Source: Corynebacterium sp. HMSC29G08 (GTDB taxonomy: Bacteria; Actinomycetota; Actinomycetes; Mycobacteriales; Mycobacteriaceae). Taken from it: 54,120 bases of DNA. The translations under genes were made by a program, and so were the position numbers. Below the pieces are notes generated by a model, which did not search any database, had not been told where the DNA came from, and saw only the letters and a program-made list of their open reading frames with translations. How positions within the stretch are numbered: the first letter of the stretch is position 1; each line of letters opens with the position of its first letter. Below are positions 44,073 through 53,139 of this stretch, piece after piece. The stretch lies in assembly GCF_001806875.1 (NCBI RefSeq), contig NZ_KV786233.1, positions 1-54,120 of the forward strand. Direction: 5' to 3'.

Positions 44073-44888
44073 CTAGCTGCGCTGGGCGTGGGCGGCGAGT
44101 TGGATCGCCGCTTTGCGCCACGGCTTTGACTCTGCGTCAGCAGCAGCTAGACGCCACTGTTTTACAAGGTCACTGTGCATCGTTTCGACGAGCTCAGTGG
44201 CCTCTTGCGTTGTTGAAGGTGCTGCGTATCCCTCAGCAAACGTGTAACCGGCAGCAGGTACCAACGCTTCGGTGTCGTTGTCAGGTAAGCCGACGACCTG
44301 CTCGCCAATCACTTGAGCAAGCGCCTCGGTGCGTTCGTGGGATGCTTCGCGCAGCTCTGCAACCCGCGTGCGCAGCGCACCGTCGGCGTATGCCAAGGCA
44401 ATGCCGAGGCCGTAGTACATTGCGTTTTCTGCGGCAAGGAGTTCGGTTGCGGCGTTATACGTGGCGTCGTTAGTAATGGAGCCCTCGATGCCCAGCTCAA
44501 CTGGTGCCAACGCAAGCGCATCGATAGCTTGAGCTACCACCAGGTCCACCGAATCATCAGGCACCTTGTCAGCGGCGGTAACGGTGTGCTCCAAAAGCGC
44601 AGCGGCGTCGGCGGCTGCCGGAAGGTCGGTGTCGCCATACCCGACGTTGCAGGACTGCGGGGTCTGTCCAGTTTCGTCGGTGCCGCACAGGCGCAGGGCT
44701 TCGTCTTGAAGCTGCTCGCTCTGGAACTTGCGCAGTTCCGCCCACTCGGGGTGCTCCCCGAACACCCAATCAGCGGAGGCTTGCTTGGCCAGCGACATGA
44801 TCTCGCCGTTGGCACGCGGGCCGACAACATCCATCACTGTGCAACTGGTCAGGAGCAGTACAGCTGGCAAAACAAGCAACTTCTTCAC
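44073..44888 (-). CDS. DUF4439 (ferritin-like) lipoprotein
   Basis: A 271-residue exported lipoprotein. Signal KKLLVLPAVLLLTSC has its lipobox LTSC at residues 14-17. The C-terminal 140 residues are all-helical, with AATELLAAENAMYYGLGIALAYADG near 165 and carboxylate-bearing helices as in the DUF4439 ferritin-like domain. The equivalent gene beside rimP in M. tuberculosis is Rv2844. GTG 44888 is chosen because TAACGT lies 7 nt upstream and the signal peptide starts there. Function unknown; convergent with proS. Confidence 0.82.
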   Translation of the reverse strand: MKKLLVLPAVLLLTSCTVMDVVGPRANGEIMSLAKQASADWVFGEHPEWAELRKFQSEQLQDEALRLCGTDETGQTPQSCNVGYGDTDLPAAADAAALLEHTVTAADKVPDDSVDLVVAQAIDALALAPVELGIEGSITNDATYNAATELLAAENAMYYGLGIALAYADGALRTRVAELREASHERTEALAQVIGEQVVGLPDNDTEALVPAAGYTFAEGYAAPSTTQEATELVETMHSDLVKQWRLAAADAESKPWRKAAIQLAAHAQRS

Positions 44889-44895
44889 CCGCTGC

Positions 44896-44912
44896 ACGTT
44901 ACACGCTAGGTT
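44896..44912. promoter_or_regulatory. adjacent divergent -10 hexamers of the DUF4439 gene and rimP
   Basis: TAACGT on the minus strand (44901-44896; 7 nt to GTG 44888) and TAGGTT on the plus strand (44907-44912; 6 nt to the rimP ATG) are separated by 5 bp. Confidence 0.5.
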
Positions 44913-44918
44913 TAAGCC

Positions 44919-45449
44919 ATGGCATTTCCCACAAATAACGAACTTGAACAACTGGTCACCCCTGTTGCGCAGGCGTACGCGATGGACATTGAGAGCATCC
45001 GTACCGTCAAGGCGGGTAAGAAATCGCAGGTTGTTATCGCGCTCGACTCGGATACCCACCCGACGTTGGACGAATTGGAGGAAGTGTCCAATGAGCTTTC
45101 CACGCTTTTCGACGCTTTGGAGCAACGCGGCGAAGTCAACTTCGGTGCCGGCTACACGTTGGAGCTGACCACACCAGGCGTGGACATGCCGCTGACGCTG
45201 CCGCGACACTGGCGTCGCAACCGTGGCCGCTTGGTCAACGCCGCAGGTCAGCACTACCGCGTTGGTACGTTAAGCCAGGACGAAACTGAAGTTGTGGTCA
45301 TTCCGGCGGGTGCGAAGACACCAGTAGCTGAGGTGCGGCAAGTTTCGGAGCTGGCGGGCGCAGTGGTAGAAATTGAGTTTAAGAAACCGCCAGCTGCTGA
45401 AGTTGAGTTGGCGCAGCAGGACTTCGAAGAGGTGACAAGTGAATATTGA
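44919..45449 (+). CDS. rimP: ribosome maturation factor RimP
   Basis: A 176-residue 30S assembly factor. The N-terminal alpha/beta domain has LVTPVAQAYAMDIESIRTV. YTLELTTPGVDMPLTLPRHWRRNRGRLV is the RimP signature, followed by a C-terminal SH3-like domain. TAGGTT 6 nt upstream indicates a leaderless start and heads the rimP-nusA-ylxR-infB-rbfA cluster. It overlaps nusA by 11 bp. Confidence 0.94.
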   Translation: MAFPTNNELEQLVTPVAQAYAMDIESIRTVKAGKKSQVVIALDSDTHPTLDELEEVSNELSTLFDALEQRGEVNFGAGYTLELTTPGVDMPLTLPRHWRRNRGRLVNAAGQHYRVGTLSQDETEVVVIPAGAKTPVAEVRQVSELAGAVVEIEFKKPPAAEVELAQQDFEEVTSEY

Positions 45450-46461
45450 TATGGACGCCCTCAGAGCGATTGAGAAGAACCAGGGCATTGCGATCCGGGA
45501 ACTGCTGGAGACTATCGCGTCTGCACTGCTGTGGGCATATCGCGACTATCGCGAGGTGCCGCTGGAAGAGCGCTCAGAGCCGCGCATTGATATCGACGTG
45601 GCTACGGGTGACGTTGCTGTTCTGGTTACAGAACGTGATGAAGATGGCGAGGCCATCTCTGAGTACGACGACACTCCGGTGAACTTCTCCCGCATCGGTG
45701 CAGTAGCGGTGCGCGACGCGATTAAGAAAAAGCTGCGCTCCGTGGAAGCGGGCCGTGTCTACTCCGAGTATGCGGAGCTGGAGGGCACTGTGGTCTCCGG
45801 CATTGTGGAGCGCGACGCGATGAAGGAAGCACGAGGCGTAAGTGCTGTCGCAATCGGTACTGAGGCTGCTCCCCAAGACGGCATCCTGCTGCCGGCAGAG
45901 AAGATTCCGGGAGAGCGTCTCGTCCACGGTGACCGCATCAAGGCATATGTGGTGGGCGTGAACAAGGGGGATCGTGACGTTATGGTTAACCTCTCGCGCA
46001 CCCACCCGGAACTGGTACGCGGCTTGTTTGCGCTTGAGGTGCCGGAAGTTGCGGACGGCAGCGTTGAAATCGTAGGCATTGCCCGCGAGGCTGGTCACCG
46101 CTCCAAGGTTGCAGTACGTTCCACGGTAAAAGGCGTCAACGCTAAAGGCGCCTGCATTGGCCCGCGTGGCTCGCGTGTGACCAACATTATGAAGGAACTT
46201 GCTGGCGAGAAGATTGACATCATTGATTACTCAGATGACCCGGCGGCATACGTTGGCAATGCGCTTGCGCCGTCCAAGGTCATCAGCGTTGAGGTCACCG
46301 ACCCAGCCACGCAGACCGCGCGTGTGATTGTTCCGGACTATCAGCTTTCCCTTGCCATTGGTAAGGAAGGTCAGAACGCCCGTTTGGCGGCACGCTTGAC
46401 CGGCTGGAAGATTGACATCCATTCGGATGCAGATGTGGCTGAAAGCGAAGCGCAAAACTAG
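45439..46461 (+). CDS. nusA: transcription termination/antitermination factor NusA
   Basis: A 340-residue NusA of the short actinobacterial type without the C-terminal acidic repeats. An N-terminal polymerase-binding domain is followed by S1 (LEGTVVSGIVER region, near 110-180) and two KH domains; GPRGSRVTNIMKELAGEKIDIIDYSDD and IGKEGQNARLAARLTGWKIDI are the KH signatures. GTG 45439 overlaps the rimP end; ATG 45451 is an alternative but the family start MNIDM favours GTG. Confidence 0.96.
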   Translation: MNIDMDALRAIEKNQGIAIRELLETIASALLWAYRDYREVPLEERSEPRIDIDVATGDVAVLVTERDEDGEAISEYDDTPVNFSRIGAVAVRDAIKKKLRSVEAGRVYSEYAELEGTVVSGIVERDAMKEARGVSAVAIGTEAAPQDGILLPAEKIPGERLVHGDRIKAYVVGVNKGDRDVMVNLSRTHPELVRGLFALEVPEVADGSVEIVGIAREAGHRSKVAVRSTVKGVNAKGACIGPRGSRVTNIMKELAGEKIDIIDYSDDPAAYVGNALAPSKVISVEVTDPATQTARVIVPDYQLSLAIGKEGQNARLAARLTGWKIDIHSDADVAESEAQN

Positions 46462-46539
46462 GCAGTTACAAATTTGTCGTTTAGTGGCGTATCCTTGAGG
46501 ACGGCTTAAAAACCGTTTCTGTGCGACGAAAGGTCACGT

Positions 46540-46839
46540 ATGCCCATCCGTATTCGGACCTGCGTTGCAACTCGCAGGCAGCAGCCCGACATGCAGTTGC
46601 TGCGAGTCGTTGCGGATCCGGACGATCCGGGTCGCGTGATTGCGGATCCTGCTCGGTGCCTACCGGGTAGGGGTGCGTGGATTACGCCAACGCTGGAAGC
46701 GTTAGAGCTGGCGGAGCAGCGCCGTGCGTTTGCTCGGGCGCTTCGCTTGTCCACACTCGTGGACGTGAGTCATGTACGTGAGTACCTTTCAAGCGATTCA
46801 CACCAAGACCCACACGTAGATAGGAAGACCGAACACTGA
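46540..46839 (+). CDS. YlxR (DUF448) RNA-binding protein
   Basis: A 99-residue YlxR protein found between nusA and infB in many bacteria. RTCVATRRQ near residue 6 matches the C-x(2-3)-R family start, LLRVV and GRGAWI are the other conserved pieces. Arg-rich, consistent with RNA binding; a transcription-regulatory role has been suggested for relatives. CGAAAGGTCAC precedes the ATG. A 120-bp gap with a small hairpin separates it from infB. Confidence 0.9.
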   Translation: MPIRIRTCVATRRQQPDMQLLRVVADPDDPGRVIADPARCLPGRGAWITPTLEALELAEQRRAFARALRLSTLVDVSHVREYLSSDSHQDPHVDRKTEH

Positions 46840-46959
46840 TGAGTACGCGACCATGAAGCAGCATCAGCGATGAAAGTCACTGACCATATCTAGGGGTATG
46901 TAGCTTTTCCTGCGAAATGTTGGAGAGCATGTGCTCCTAGCGAACAACCAAGGAGACAC

Positions 46960-49584
46960 GTGCCCGGAAAGCTACGCGTTCACGAACTGGCTAAACAGAT
47001 CGGCGTAACAAGTAAGGAACTACTGGCAACCCTCAAAGAGCAGGGTGAATTTGTAAAGACCGCCTCGTCAACCATCGAACCTCCGGTGGTGAAGAAGATG
47101 AAGGCCTACTATGAGGCCAAGTCCGAAGGCGGCGAAGAGGCAGCAGCTGGGGATAAGCCTGCTGCGGCGAAAGTAAGTGCCGCTAAGCCTGCCCAGTCGG
47201 CCAAACCTGCTGCAGCAAAACCTGCAGCACCGAAGCCCAGTGCGCCGAAGCCTGGAGCAGCAAAGCCTGCTGCAGGTGGCCCGACCCCGGGCGCTATGCC
47301 TCGTCCTATGCCCAGGCCGGGCGGGCGTCCGCGTGTAGCGAACAACCCGTTCTCTTCGAACACGGGCGGGCCGCGTCCCGCACCGCGTCCAGGTGGCGGC
47401 CGTGGTGGCAACCAGCAGGGTGGTGGCCGCGGTCGTGGTCCGGGCCAGGGCGGCGAGCGCGCGGGTCAGGGTCAGGGCCGTCGTCCGTCTCCGGCGGATA
47501 TGGCGGCGCACCCGTCACCAACCCAAATGCCATCCAAGTCCGCAAACGTTGGACGCGGTGGCCGTGGTGGCCAGGGTGGTCCGGGTCGCGGTCGTGGTGG
47601 CCAAGGTGGTCCAGGCGCCCCGCGTGATGGTTACCGTGGCGGCCGCGGCGGACGTCGCGGCGGCACCGCAGGTGCATTCGGCCGTCCAGGTGGAGCACCG
47701 GGACGTGGCCGTAAGTCGAAGCGTCAGAAGCGCACTGAGTACGAGGAGATGCACGCACCAAACGTCATTGGTGGTGTGCGTCTGCCGGACGGCGGTGGCA
47801 AGACTGTCCGTCTGCGCCAAGGTGCGACCCTGTCGGACTTCGCTGACAAGATCGGTACTGAAGCATCGAACCTGGTCCAAGCGCTGTTCAACCTCGGTGA
47901 GATGGTGACCGCAACGCAGTCTGTCCCGGAAGAGACGCTGCAGCTGCTTGGCGCTGAGATCAACTACGAAGTGCAGATCGTCTCCCCTGAGGACGAGGAC
48001 CGTGAGCTGCTTGAATCCTTCGACCTGCAGTTTGGTGAGGACGAAGGTGGCGAAGAGGCGCTTGAGCAGCGTCCGCCAGTGGTGTCTGTCATGGGCCACG
48101 TTGACCACGGTAAGACTCGTCTGTTGGACTCGATCCGTAAGGCGAACGTGGGCAAGGGTGAAGCCGGTGGCATCACCCAGGGCATCGGTGCGTACCAGAC
48201 TGAGGTCACGCTCGATGGTGAGACTCGTAAGATCACGTTCCTGGATACCCCGGGCCACGAGGCGTTTACCGCCATGCGTGCCCGTGGCGCGAAGTCTACA
48301 GACTTGGCCATCCTGGTTGTGGCTGCTGATGACGGCGTGATGCCGCAGACCGTTGAGGCGATTAACCACGCCAAGGCTGCGGACCTGCCGATCGTTGTCG
48401 CCGTGAACAAGGTGGATAAAGAGGAAGCTCAGCCGGACAAGATTCGTGGCCAGCTCACCGAGTACGGCCTGGTGCCGGAAGAGTACGGTGGCGACACCAT
48501 GTTCATCAACATCTCTGCAAAGCAGGGCACCGGTATTGATGAGCTGCTCGAAGCTGTGCTCTTGACCGCAGATGCAGCGCTTGAGCTGACTGCTAACCCG
48601 GACATGGATGCCCAGGGTGTGGCTATTGAGTCCCACCTGGACCGCGGCCGTGGCCCGGTCTCCACTGTGATTGTGCAGCGCGGTACCTTGCGCGTCGGAG
48701 AATCCATTGTGGTCGGTGGTAACTTCGGCCGCGTGCGGCGCATGGTTGATGAGTGGGGCAATGACGTCGAAGAGGCTGGTCCGTCCCGTCCGGTGCAGGT
48801 CCAGGGCCTCAACGGTGTCCCTGGCCCAGGCGACAACCTGCTTGTGGTTGAGGATGACCGCGTAGCGCGTCAGATTGCTGCGCAGCGTGATGCTCGCCAG
48901 CGTGCCGCTATGCAGGCTCGCTCCAAGAAGCGCGTGTCCCTGGAGAACCTGGACCAGGCGCTCAAGGAGACCAACCAGCTCAACCTCATCCTCAAGGGCG
49001 ACAACGCCGGCTCGGTCGAAGCCCTGGAGGAAGCGCTGCTCAAGATCGAGATCGACGACGAGGTCGAGGTCAACATCATCGACCGTGGTGTTGGTGCCGT
49101 CACCCAGACCAACGTGGTGCTGGCGGCGGCGTCGGACGCCATTATCGTGGCGTTTAACGTTCGCGCTGACGGCAAGGCAACTGAGGAAGCCAACGCCGAC
49201 GGTGTGGAGATCCGCTACTACTCGGTGATCTACCAGGCCATCGATGACGTGGAGAATGCGCTGAAGGGCATGCTCAAGCCGGTCTACGAGGAGCGCGAGC
49301 TGGGTGCTGCGGAGATCCGCCAGATCTTCAAGGCTTCCGCTGTCGGCCTCATCGCGGGTTGCATGGTTACCGAGGGCAAGGTCAAGCGCGGTGCGAAACT
49401 GCGCCTGGTCCGCGACGGCAACGTTATTACTCCGGATGCAACCATTGAGTCGCTGCGCCGCGAAAAGGACGACGCTACTGAGGTTGCCAAGGGCTACGAG
49501 TGCGGCATGGTGCTGTCTTACCCGGACATCCAGGTGGGCGACATCATCCAGACCTACGAAATGGTGGAAGTGCCGCGCGACTAG
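46960..49584 (+). CDS. infB: translation initiation factor IF-2
   Basis: An 874-residue IF-2, the GTPase that brings initiator tRNA to the ribosome. A short IF2-N domain ([19 protein letters not shown]) is followed by a long Ala/Pro/Lys-rich then Gly/Arg-rich disordered stretch (about 60-250) and a second IF2-N. The G domain starts near 375: G1 GHVDHGKT (379-386), G3 DTPGHEAF, G4 NKVD. Domains II-IV follow, with [15 protein letters not shown] near the end. GTG start with AAGGAG upstream. Confidence 0.97.
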   Translation: MPGKLRVHELAKQIGVTSKELLATLKEQGEFVKTASSTIEPPVVKKMKAYYEAKSEGGEEAAAGDKPAAAKVSAAKPAQSAKPAAAKPAAPKPSAPKPGAAKPAAGGPTPGAMPRPMPRPGGRPRVANNPFSSNTGGPRPAPRPGGGRGGNQQGGGRGRGPGQGGERAGQGQGRRPSPADMAAHPSPTQMPSKSANVGRGGRGGQGGPGRGRGGQGGPGAPRDGYRGGRGGRRGGTAGAFGRPGGAPGRGRKSKRQKRTEYEEMHAPNVIGGVRLPDGGGKTVRLRQGATLSDFADKIGTEASNLVQALFNLGEMVTATQSVPEETLQLLGAEINYEVQIVSPEDEDRELLESFDLQFGEDEGGEEALEQRPPVVSVMGHVDHGKTRLLDSIRKANVGKGEAGGITQGIGAYQTEVTLDGETRKITFLDTPGHEAFTAMRARGAKSTDLAILVVAADDGVMPQTVEAINHAKAADLPIVVAVNKVDKEEAQPDKIRGQLTEYGLVPEEYGGDTMFINISAKQGTGIDELLEAVLLTADAALELTANPDMDAQGVAIESHLDRGRGPVSTVIVQRGTLRVGESIVVGGNFGRVRRMVDEWGNDVEEAGPSRPVQVQGLNGVPGPGDNLLVVEDDRVARQIAAQRDARQRAAMQARSKKRVSLENLDQALKETNQLNLILKGDNAGSVEALEEALLKIEIDDEVEVNIIDRGVGAVTQTNVVLAAASDAIIVAFNVRADGKATEEANADGVEIRYYSVIYQAIDDVENALKGMLKPVYEERELGAAEIRQIFKASAVGLIAGCMVTEGKVKRGAKLRLVRDGNVITPDATIESLRREKDDATEVAKGYECGMVLSYPDIQVGDIIQTYEMVEVPRD

Positions 49585-49627
49585 CGCACAACCGGGGCAC
49601 AGTTAGGGCTCAACGAAAGGGAACACA

Positions 49628-50053
49628 ATGGGTGAGAATCCGCGCGCTGCGCGCTTGGCTAAGCAGATCCAGCAGATCGTGGCTACCGCGATTGACCGGG
49701 AGATTAAAGACCCGCGAATGGAGCTGATTACGGTCACCGACACCCGCGTGACAGGTGACCTGCATGACGCAACCGTGTACTACACGGTGCGTGGCCACGA
49801 CATTGATGATGAGCCGGATCTGGACCAGGCTGCTGAGGCCCTGCACCGCGCACGCGGTCAGATCCGCAAGATCGTCGGTGATGCGCTCAACGTGCGTTTC
49901 ACCCCCACCCTGACGTTTGAGTACGACAGTATCCCGGGGGCGTCGGCAAGCATGGAAGAGCTCCTGAACCGCGCACGAGAGCGCGATGCGGAACTTGCAC
50001 GCTTGAGGCAAGGCGCGAAGCCGGCGGGCGACGTGAATCCGTACAAGGAGTAA
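49628..50053 (+). CDS. rbfA: ribosome-binding factor A
   Basis: A 141-residue cold-adaptation and 30S maturation factor with a type II KH fold. Family stretches: [44 protein letters not shown] and [18 protein letters not shown] 25-residue charged tail follows. GAAAGGG precedes the ATG. The nrnA-like gene starts 6 nt after the stop. Confidence 0.95.
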   Translation: MGENPRAARLAKQIQQIVATAIDREIKDPRMELITVTDTRVTGDLHDATVYYTVRGHDIDDEPDLDQAAEALHRARGQIRKIVGDALNVRFTPTLTFEYDSIPGASASMEELLNRARERDAELARLRQGAKPAGDVNPYKE

Positions 50054-50059
50054 CGCCTG

Positions 50060-51031
50060 GTGGAGTCACTGTTTCCAGAAGAAGCGCAGGCGTTTGCGGC
50101 GGTGGCCGCGCGCCTGCGTGACGCGCATAAGGTTGCCGTTGTAGCGCACGTCAAGCCGGACGCTGACGCTGTCGGGTCTGCCTGCGGTTTGGCTGCTGGC
50201 CTGCGCCAGCTTGGAATTGAAACCAGCGTGCACATCGGCCAGACCTACCCGCATGCGGGAAACCTGGATACAGTGCCCGGTGTTGATGACGTGGCCTACG
50301 GAGCATGGCTGCCGGATGACGCTTTGGTAGTCACTGTTGACTGTGCCTCGCTTGACCGCACCGGTTTGCTGCAGCATGCGATTGCGGAAAACCCGGATCG
50401 CGTGGTGGTGATTGATCACCACGAGACGAACCCTGGCTTTGGCGGGATGAACTTGATTGTGGATGCTGAGTCCACAACTACCATCATTAGTGAGCTTTTC
50501 CGTCACATGGGAGTGACCATTGACTATGACATTGCGTACTGCCTGTACGCGGGCCTAGTTACGGATACCGGTAACTTCCGGTGGGGAAGCCCACGCATGC
50601 ATGAGCTGGCTGCCCAGCTGCAGCGCCACGGTCTGGATACCCGCCAAATTGCCATGGACCTGATGGATTCCATCAGCGCAGAAGACTTGAAAATTATGGG
50701 TGCAGTCTTGGCTGACTTGCACACCTACCGTGAGAAAGGCCTGACGGTTTCCGTAATCGCGGTACCGGCAGAGGCGCTGGCGCGCATGAGCCAGTCAGCG
50801 GTTGAGGCGATCATTGATTACGCCCGAGCGCTGCAGGGTTCAGATGTCGGAGTGGTGTTTAAACAACAGGCTCCCCGGTACTGGGCGGTGTCGCTGCGAT
50901 CCACCAAGATCGACGTATCCCAGGTAGCAGCAGCACTTGGTGGCGGTGGTCATATCCCGGCAGCTGGCTACTCGGCCACAGGCAGCCTGGATCAGATTAC
51001 ACGCGACCTGCTACAGGCCCTTCCGGAGTAG
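50060..51031 (+). CDS. DHH-family phosphoesterase (NrnA-like)
   Basis: A 323-residue DHH/DHHA1 protein that degrades nanoRNA or cyclic-dinucleotide products and 3'-phosphoadenosine 5'-phosphate; the mycobacterial counterpart is Rv2837c. VVAHVKPDADAVGSACG (near 28) and VIDHHETNPG (near 120) give the metal site, and GGGGHIPAAGYSATG (near 295) is the DHHA1 substrate-binding motif. Start is GTG 50060, after the rbfA stop. The dinF gene follows after 13 nt. Confidence 0.93.
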   Translation: MESLFPEEAQAFAAVAARLRDAHKVAVVAHVKPDADAVGSACGLAAGLRQLGIETSVHIGQTYPHAGNLDTVPGVDDVAYGAWLPDDALVVTVDCASLDRTGLLQHAIAENPDRVVVIDHHETNPGFGGMNLIVDAESTTTIISELFRHMGVTIDYDIAYCLYAGLVTDTGNFRWGSPRMHELAAQLQRHGLDTRQIAMDLMDSISAEDLKIMGAVLADLHTYREKGLTVSVIAVPAEALARMSQSAVEAIIDYARALQGSDVGVVFKQQAPRYWAVSLRSTKIDVSQVAAALGGGGHIPAAGYSATGSLDQITRDLLQALPE

Positions 51032-51044
51032 ACACGAAGAGTTT

Positions 51045-52325
51045 ATGAGCACGCGTCGCATCCTTGCGTTAGCGCTTCCAGCACTTGGTGTGCTTGCAGC
51101 GAATCCGCTCTACCTGCTTTTAGACACGGCGGTAGTTGGCCGCCTTGGCACGACTGAATTGGCAGCACTTGCTGCGGGCGTAGCCATCCAGTCAACGGTG
51201 ACAACCCAGCTGACCTTTCTGTCCTACGGCACGACGGCGCGCAGCTCGCGCATGTTTGGGGCGGGCCACCGTGACAAGGCTGTCTCAGAAGGCGTCCAAG
51301 CAAGCTGGGTTGCGCTTTTAGTCGGACTAGCGTTGGCCACCATCGTGTGGGTGTTCGCCCAGCCACTGGCAATGGCGCTTTCCGGCAACTATGAAACCAG
51401 CCTGGAGTCCGCCCGCTGGATGCGAGTGGCGGCCTTTGCCATCCCGCTAACCCTGCTCATCATGGCGGGCAACGGCTGGATGCGTGGAGTGCAGAACACA
51501 CGCCTTCCGTTCTGGCTGACATTATGCGGGATTATACCCGGCGCGATCCTGCTACCGATACTGGTGCACCGTTATGGGCTGGTGGGCTCTGCAATTGCCA
51601 ACGTGATCGGGATTGGCATTACCGCTAGTTTGTTCGTTGTGGTGCTGGTGCGCGAACACCTGCGGTACTCGGGAGATTTCGCGCCACAGTTTGATGTGAT
51701 TGGCCAGCAGCTGGTGCTGGGACGCGACTTGATTTTGCGCTCCATGTCGTTTCAGATCTCTCTGCTTGCCGCTGCGGCAGTTGCAGGGCGCTTTGGCGTG
51801 GCAGCGCTGGCCGCCCACCAGATCCTGCTGCAACTGTGGAACTTCCTTTCGCTGGTGCTGGACTCACTTGCCATTGCAGCGCAGACGCTTACCGGTTCTG
51901 CATTGGGCAGCGGAGATGTGGAACGCGCAAAGGAGGTGGGGAAGCAAACCACGCGCTTTTCCACCGGGTTTGGTGTGCTGCTTGCAGTGGTGTTTGGCGT
52001 GTTTGCAGGCCAGATCTGGTCACTGTTTACCCAGGACCCGAGCGTGCATAGTCAGCTTCGCGGACCGTGGATCTGTCTTGTATCAATGATCATTGTTGGC
52101 GGCGTTGTCTTTGCCCTTGATGGGGTGCTGCTTGGCGCATCGGACGCCGCATTCTTACGCAACCTGACTATCGCTTCAGTACTTGGCGTGTTTTTCCCCA
52201 TTACGTTGATGTCCGTCGCGTTCGGCTGGGGACTGACTGGCATTTGGGTTGGCCAGCTTGCCTCTGTCGTCTGCCGGTTGATCGGCGTGGTTGTGCGCTT
52301 CCGCTCTATGAAGTGGGCACGCTAA
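51045..52325 (+). CDS. dinF: MATE-family efflux transporter (DinF type)
   Basis: A 426-residue multidrug and toxic compound extrusion protein with about twelve membrane segments in two homologous halves. LALPALGVLAANPLYLLLDTAVVGRLGTTELAAL is the standard MATE start (given here as its flanks, residues 7-40), and GNGWMRGVQNTRLPFW near 145 is a conserved loop. ATG 51045 follows the nrnA-like gene by 13 nt; the longer frame lies inside that gene. Its TAA stop doubles as the start of the pptH -10. Confidence 0.93.
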   Translation: MSTRRILALALPALGVLAANPLYLLLDTAVVGRLGTTELAALAAGVAIQSTVTTQLTFLSYGTTARSSRMFGAGHRDKAVSEGVQASWVALLVGLALATIVWVFAQPLAMALSGNYETSLESARWMRVAAFAIPLTLLIMAGNGWMRGVQNTRLPFWLTLCGIIPGAILLPILVHRYGLVGSAIANVIGIGITASLFVVVLVREHLRYSGDFAPQFDVIGQQLVLGRDLILRSMSFQISLLAAAAVAGRFGVAALAAHQILLQLWNFLSLVLDSLAIAAQTLTGSALGSGDVERAKEVGKQTTRFSTGFGVLLAVVFGVFAGQIWSLFTQDPSVHSQLRGPWICLVSMIIVGGVVFALDGVLLGASDAAFLRNLTIASVLGVFFPITLMSVAFGWGLTGIWVGQLASVVCRLIGVVVRFRSMKWAR

Positions 52326-52328
52326 CCT
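52323..52328 (+). promoter_or_regulatory. -10 hexamer of pptH overlapping the dinF stop codon
   Basis: TAACCT begins with the dinF TAA stop and is followed by 7 nt and the ATG at 52336. Confidence 0.5.
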
Positions 52329-52335
52329 AGACGCC

Positions 52336-53139
52336 ATGACCACACTTTGGGCAGTGAGCGATTTGCACGCGGCGGTGAAGGCAAACACGCCACAAATCGA
52401 CGCAATTTGCCCCAAGGACCCGTCAGATTGGCTGATTGTTGCCGGCGATGTGGCGGAGCGCCACGACCTCATCGTGCGCACCATGGCAAAACTCGCACAG
52501 CGTTTTGACACCGTCATTTGGGTTCCCGGCAACCACGAGTTGTTTTCGCGCTCCGCTGACCGCCACCGTGGACGCGACAAGTACACAGCTCTTGTGCAGT
52601 CCATGCGTGAGATGGGTGTGATAACGCCAGAAGACCCGTATCCCGTGTTTGGCGGGGTGACTATCTGTCCACTGTTTACGCTGTATGACTATTCTTTCCG
52701 CGGCCCCGGCATGAGCGTGGAGGATGCGGTTGAAGCCGCGCGTAAGCGCAACATCATGATGACGGATGAGTTTGCTATCGCCCCGTTTGTAGATGTGCGT
52801 GCGTGGTGCTGGGATCGTCTCGCGTACACCACGAAGCGCTTGTCACGTATCAGCGGCCCTACGATCCTGATCAATCACTGGCCGTTGGTTCAGGAGCCGA
52901 CGTTGAAGATGCGCTGGTCTGAGATCGCGCTGTGGTGCGGTACTCGCCACACCCGCAGCTGGCCGCAGCGCTACAACGCCCAGGCGGTGATTTACGGGCA
53001 CCTGCACATGCCCGGTGTGATGCAGGTAGATGGGATCAAACACATTGAGGTTTCGCTGGGGTACCCGCGCGAGTGGGAGCCTCGGGCCGAGCATCCGCCG
53101 GTGCCATTTCCATATCCAGTGATGGAGGTAGGCCAGTGA
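52336..53139 (+). CDS. pptH: calcineurin-like metallophosphoesterase, PptH-like
   Basis: A 267-residue phosphoesterase with all metal motifs: SDLHA (residues 8-12), AGDVAE near 36, PGNHE near 65, NHW near 180 and GHLH near 220. Position directly before pptT matches Rv2795c (PptH), which removes phosphopantetheine from acyl carrier proteins and so opposes PptT. That assignment is by motif and locus, not by activity. TAACCT 7 nt upstream gives a leaderless start. The stop overlaps the pptT start. Confidence 0.88.
   Translation: MTTLWAVSDLHAAVKANTPQIDAICPKDPSDWLIVAGDVAERHDLIVRTMAKLAQRFDTVIWVPGNHELFSRSADRHRGRDKYTALVQSMREMGVITPEDPYPVFGGVTICPLFTLYDYSFRGPGMSVEDAVEAARKRNIMMTDEFAIAPFVDVRAWCWDRLAYTTKRLSRISGPTILINHWPLVQEPTLKMRWSEIALWCGTRHTRSWPQRYNAQAVIYGHLHMPGVMQVDGIKHIEVSLGYPREWEPRAEHPPVPFPYPVMEVGQ

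Noticed and set aside
47515..48636. 373-codon minus-strand frame within infB
   Set aside because: Shadow of the infB GTPase domain; no start signal and no recognisable protein.
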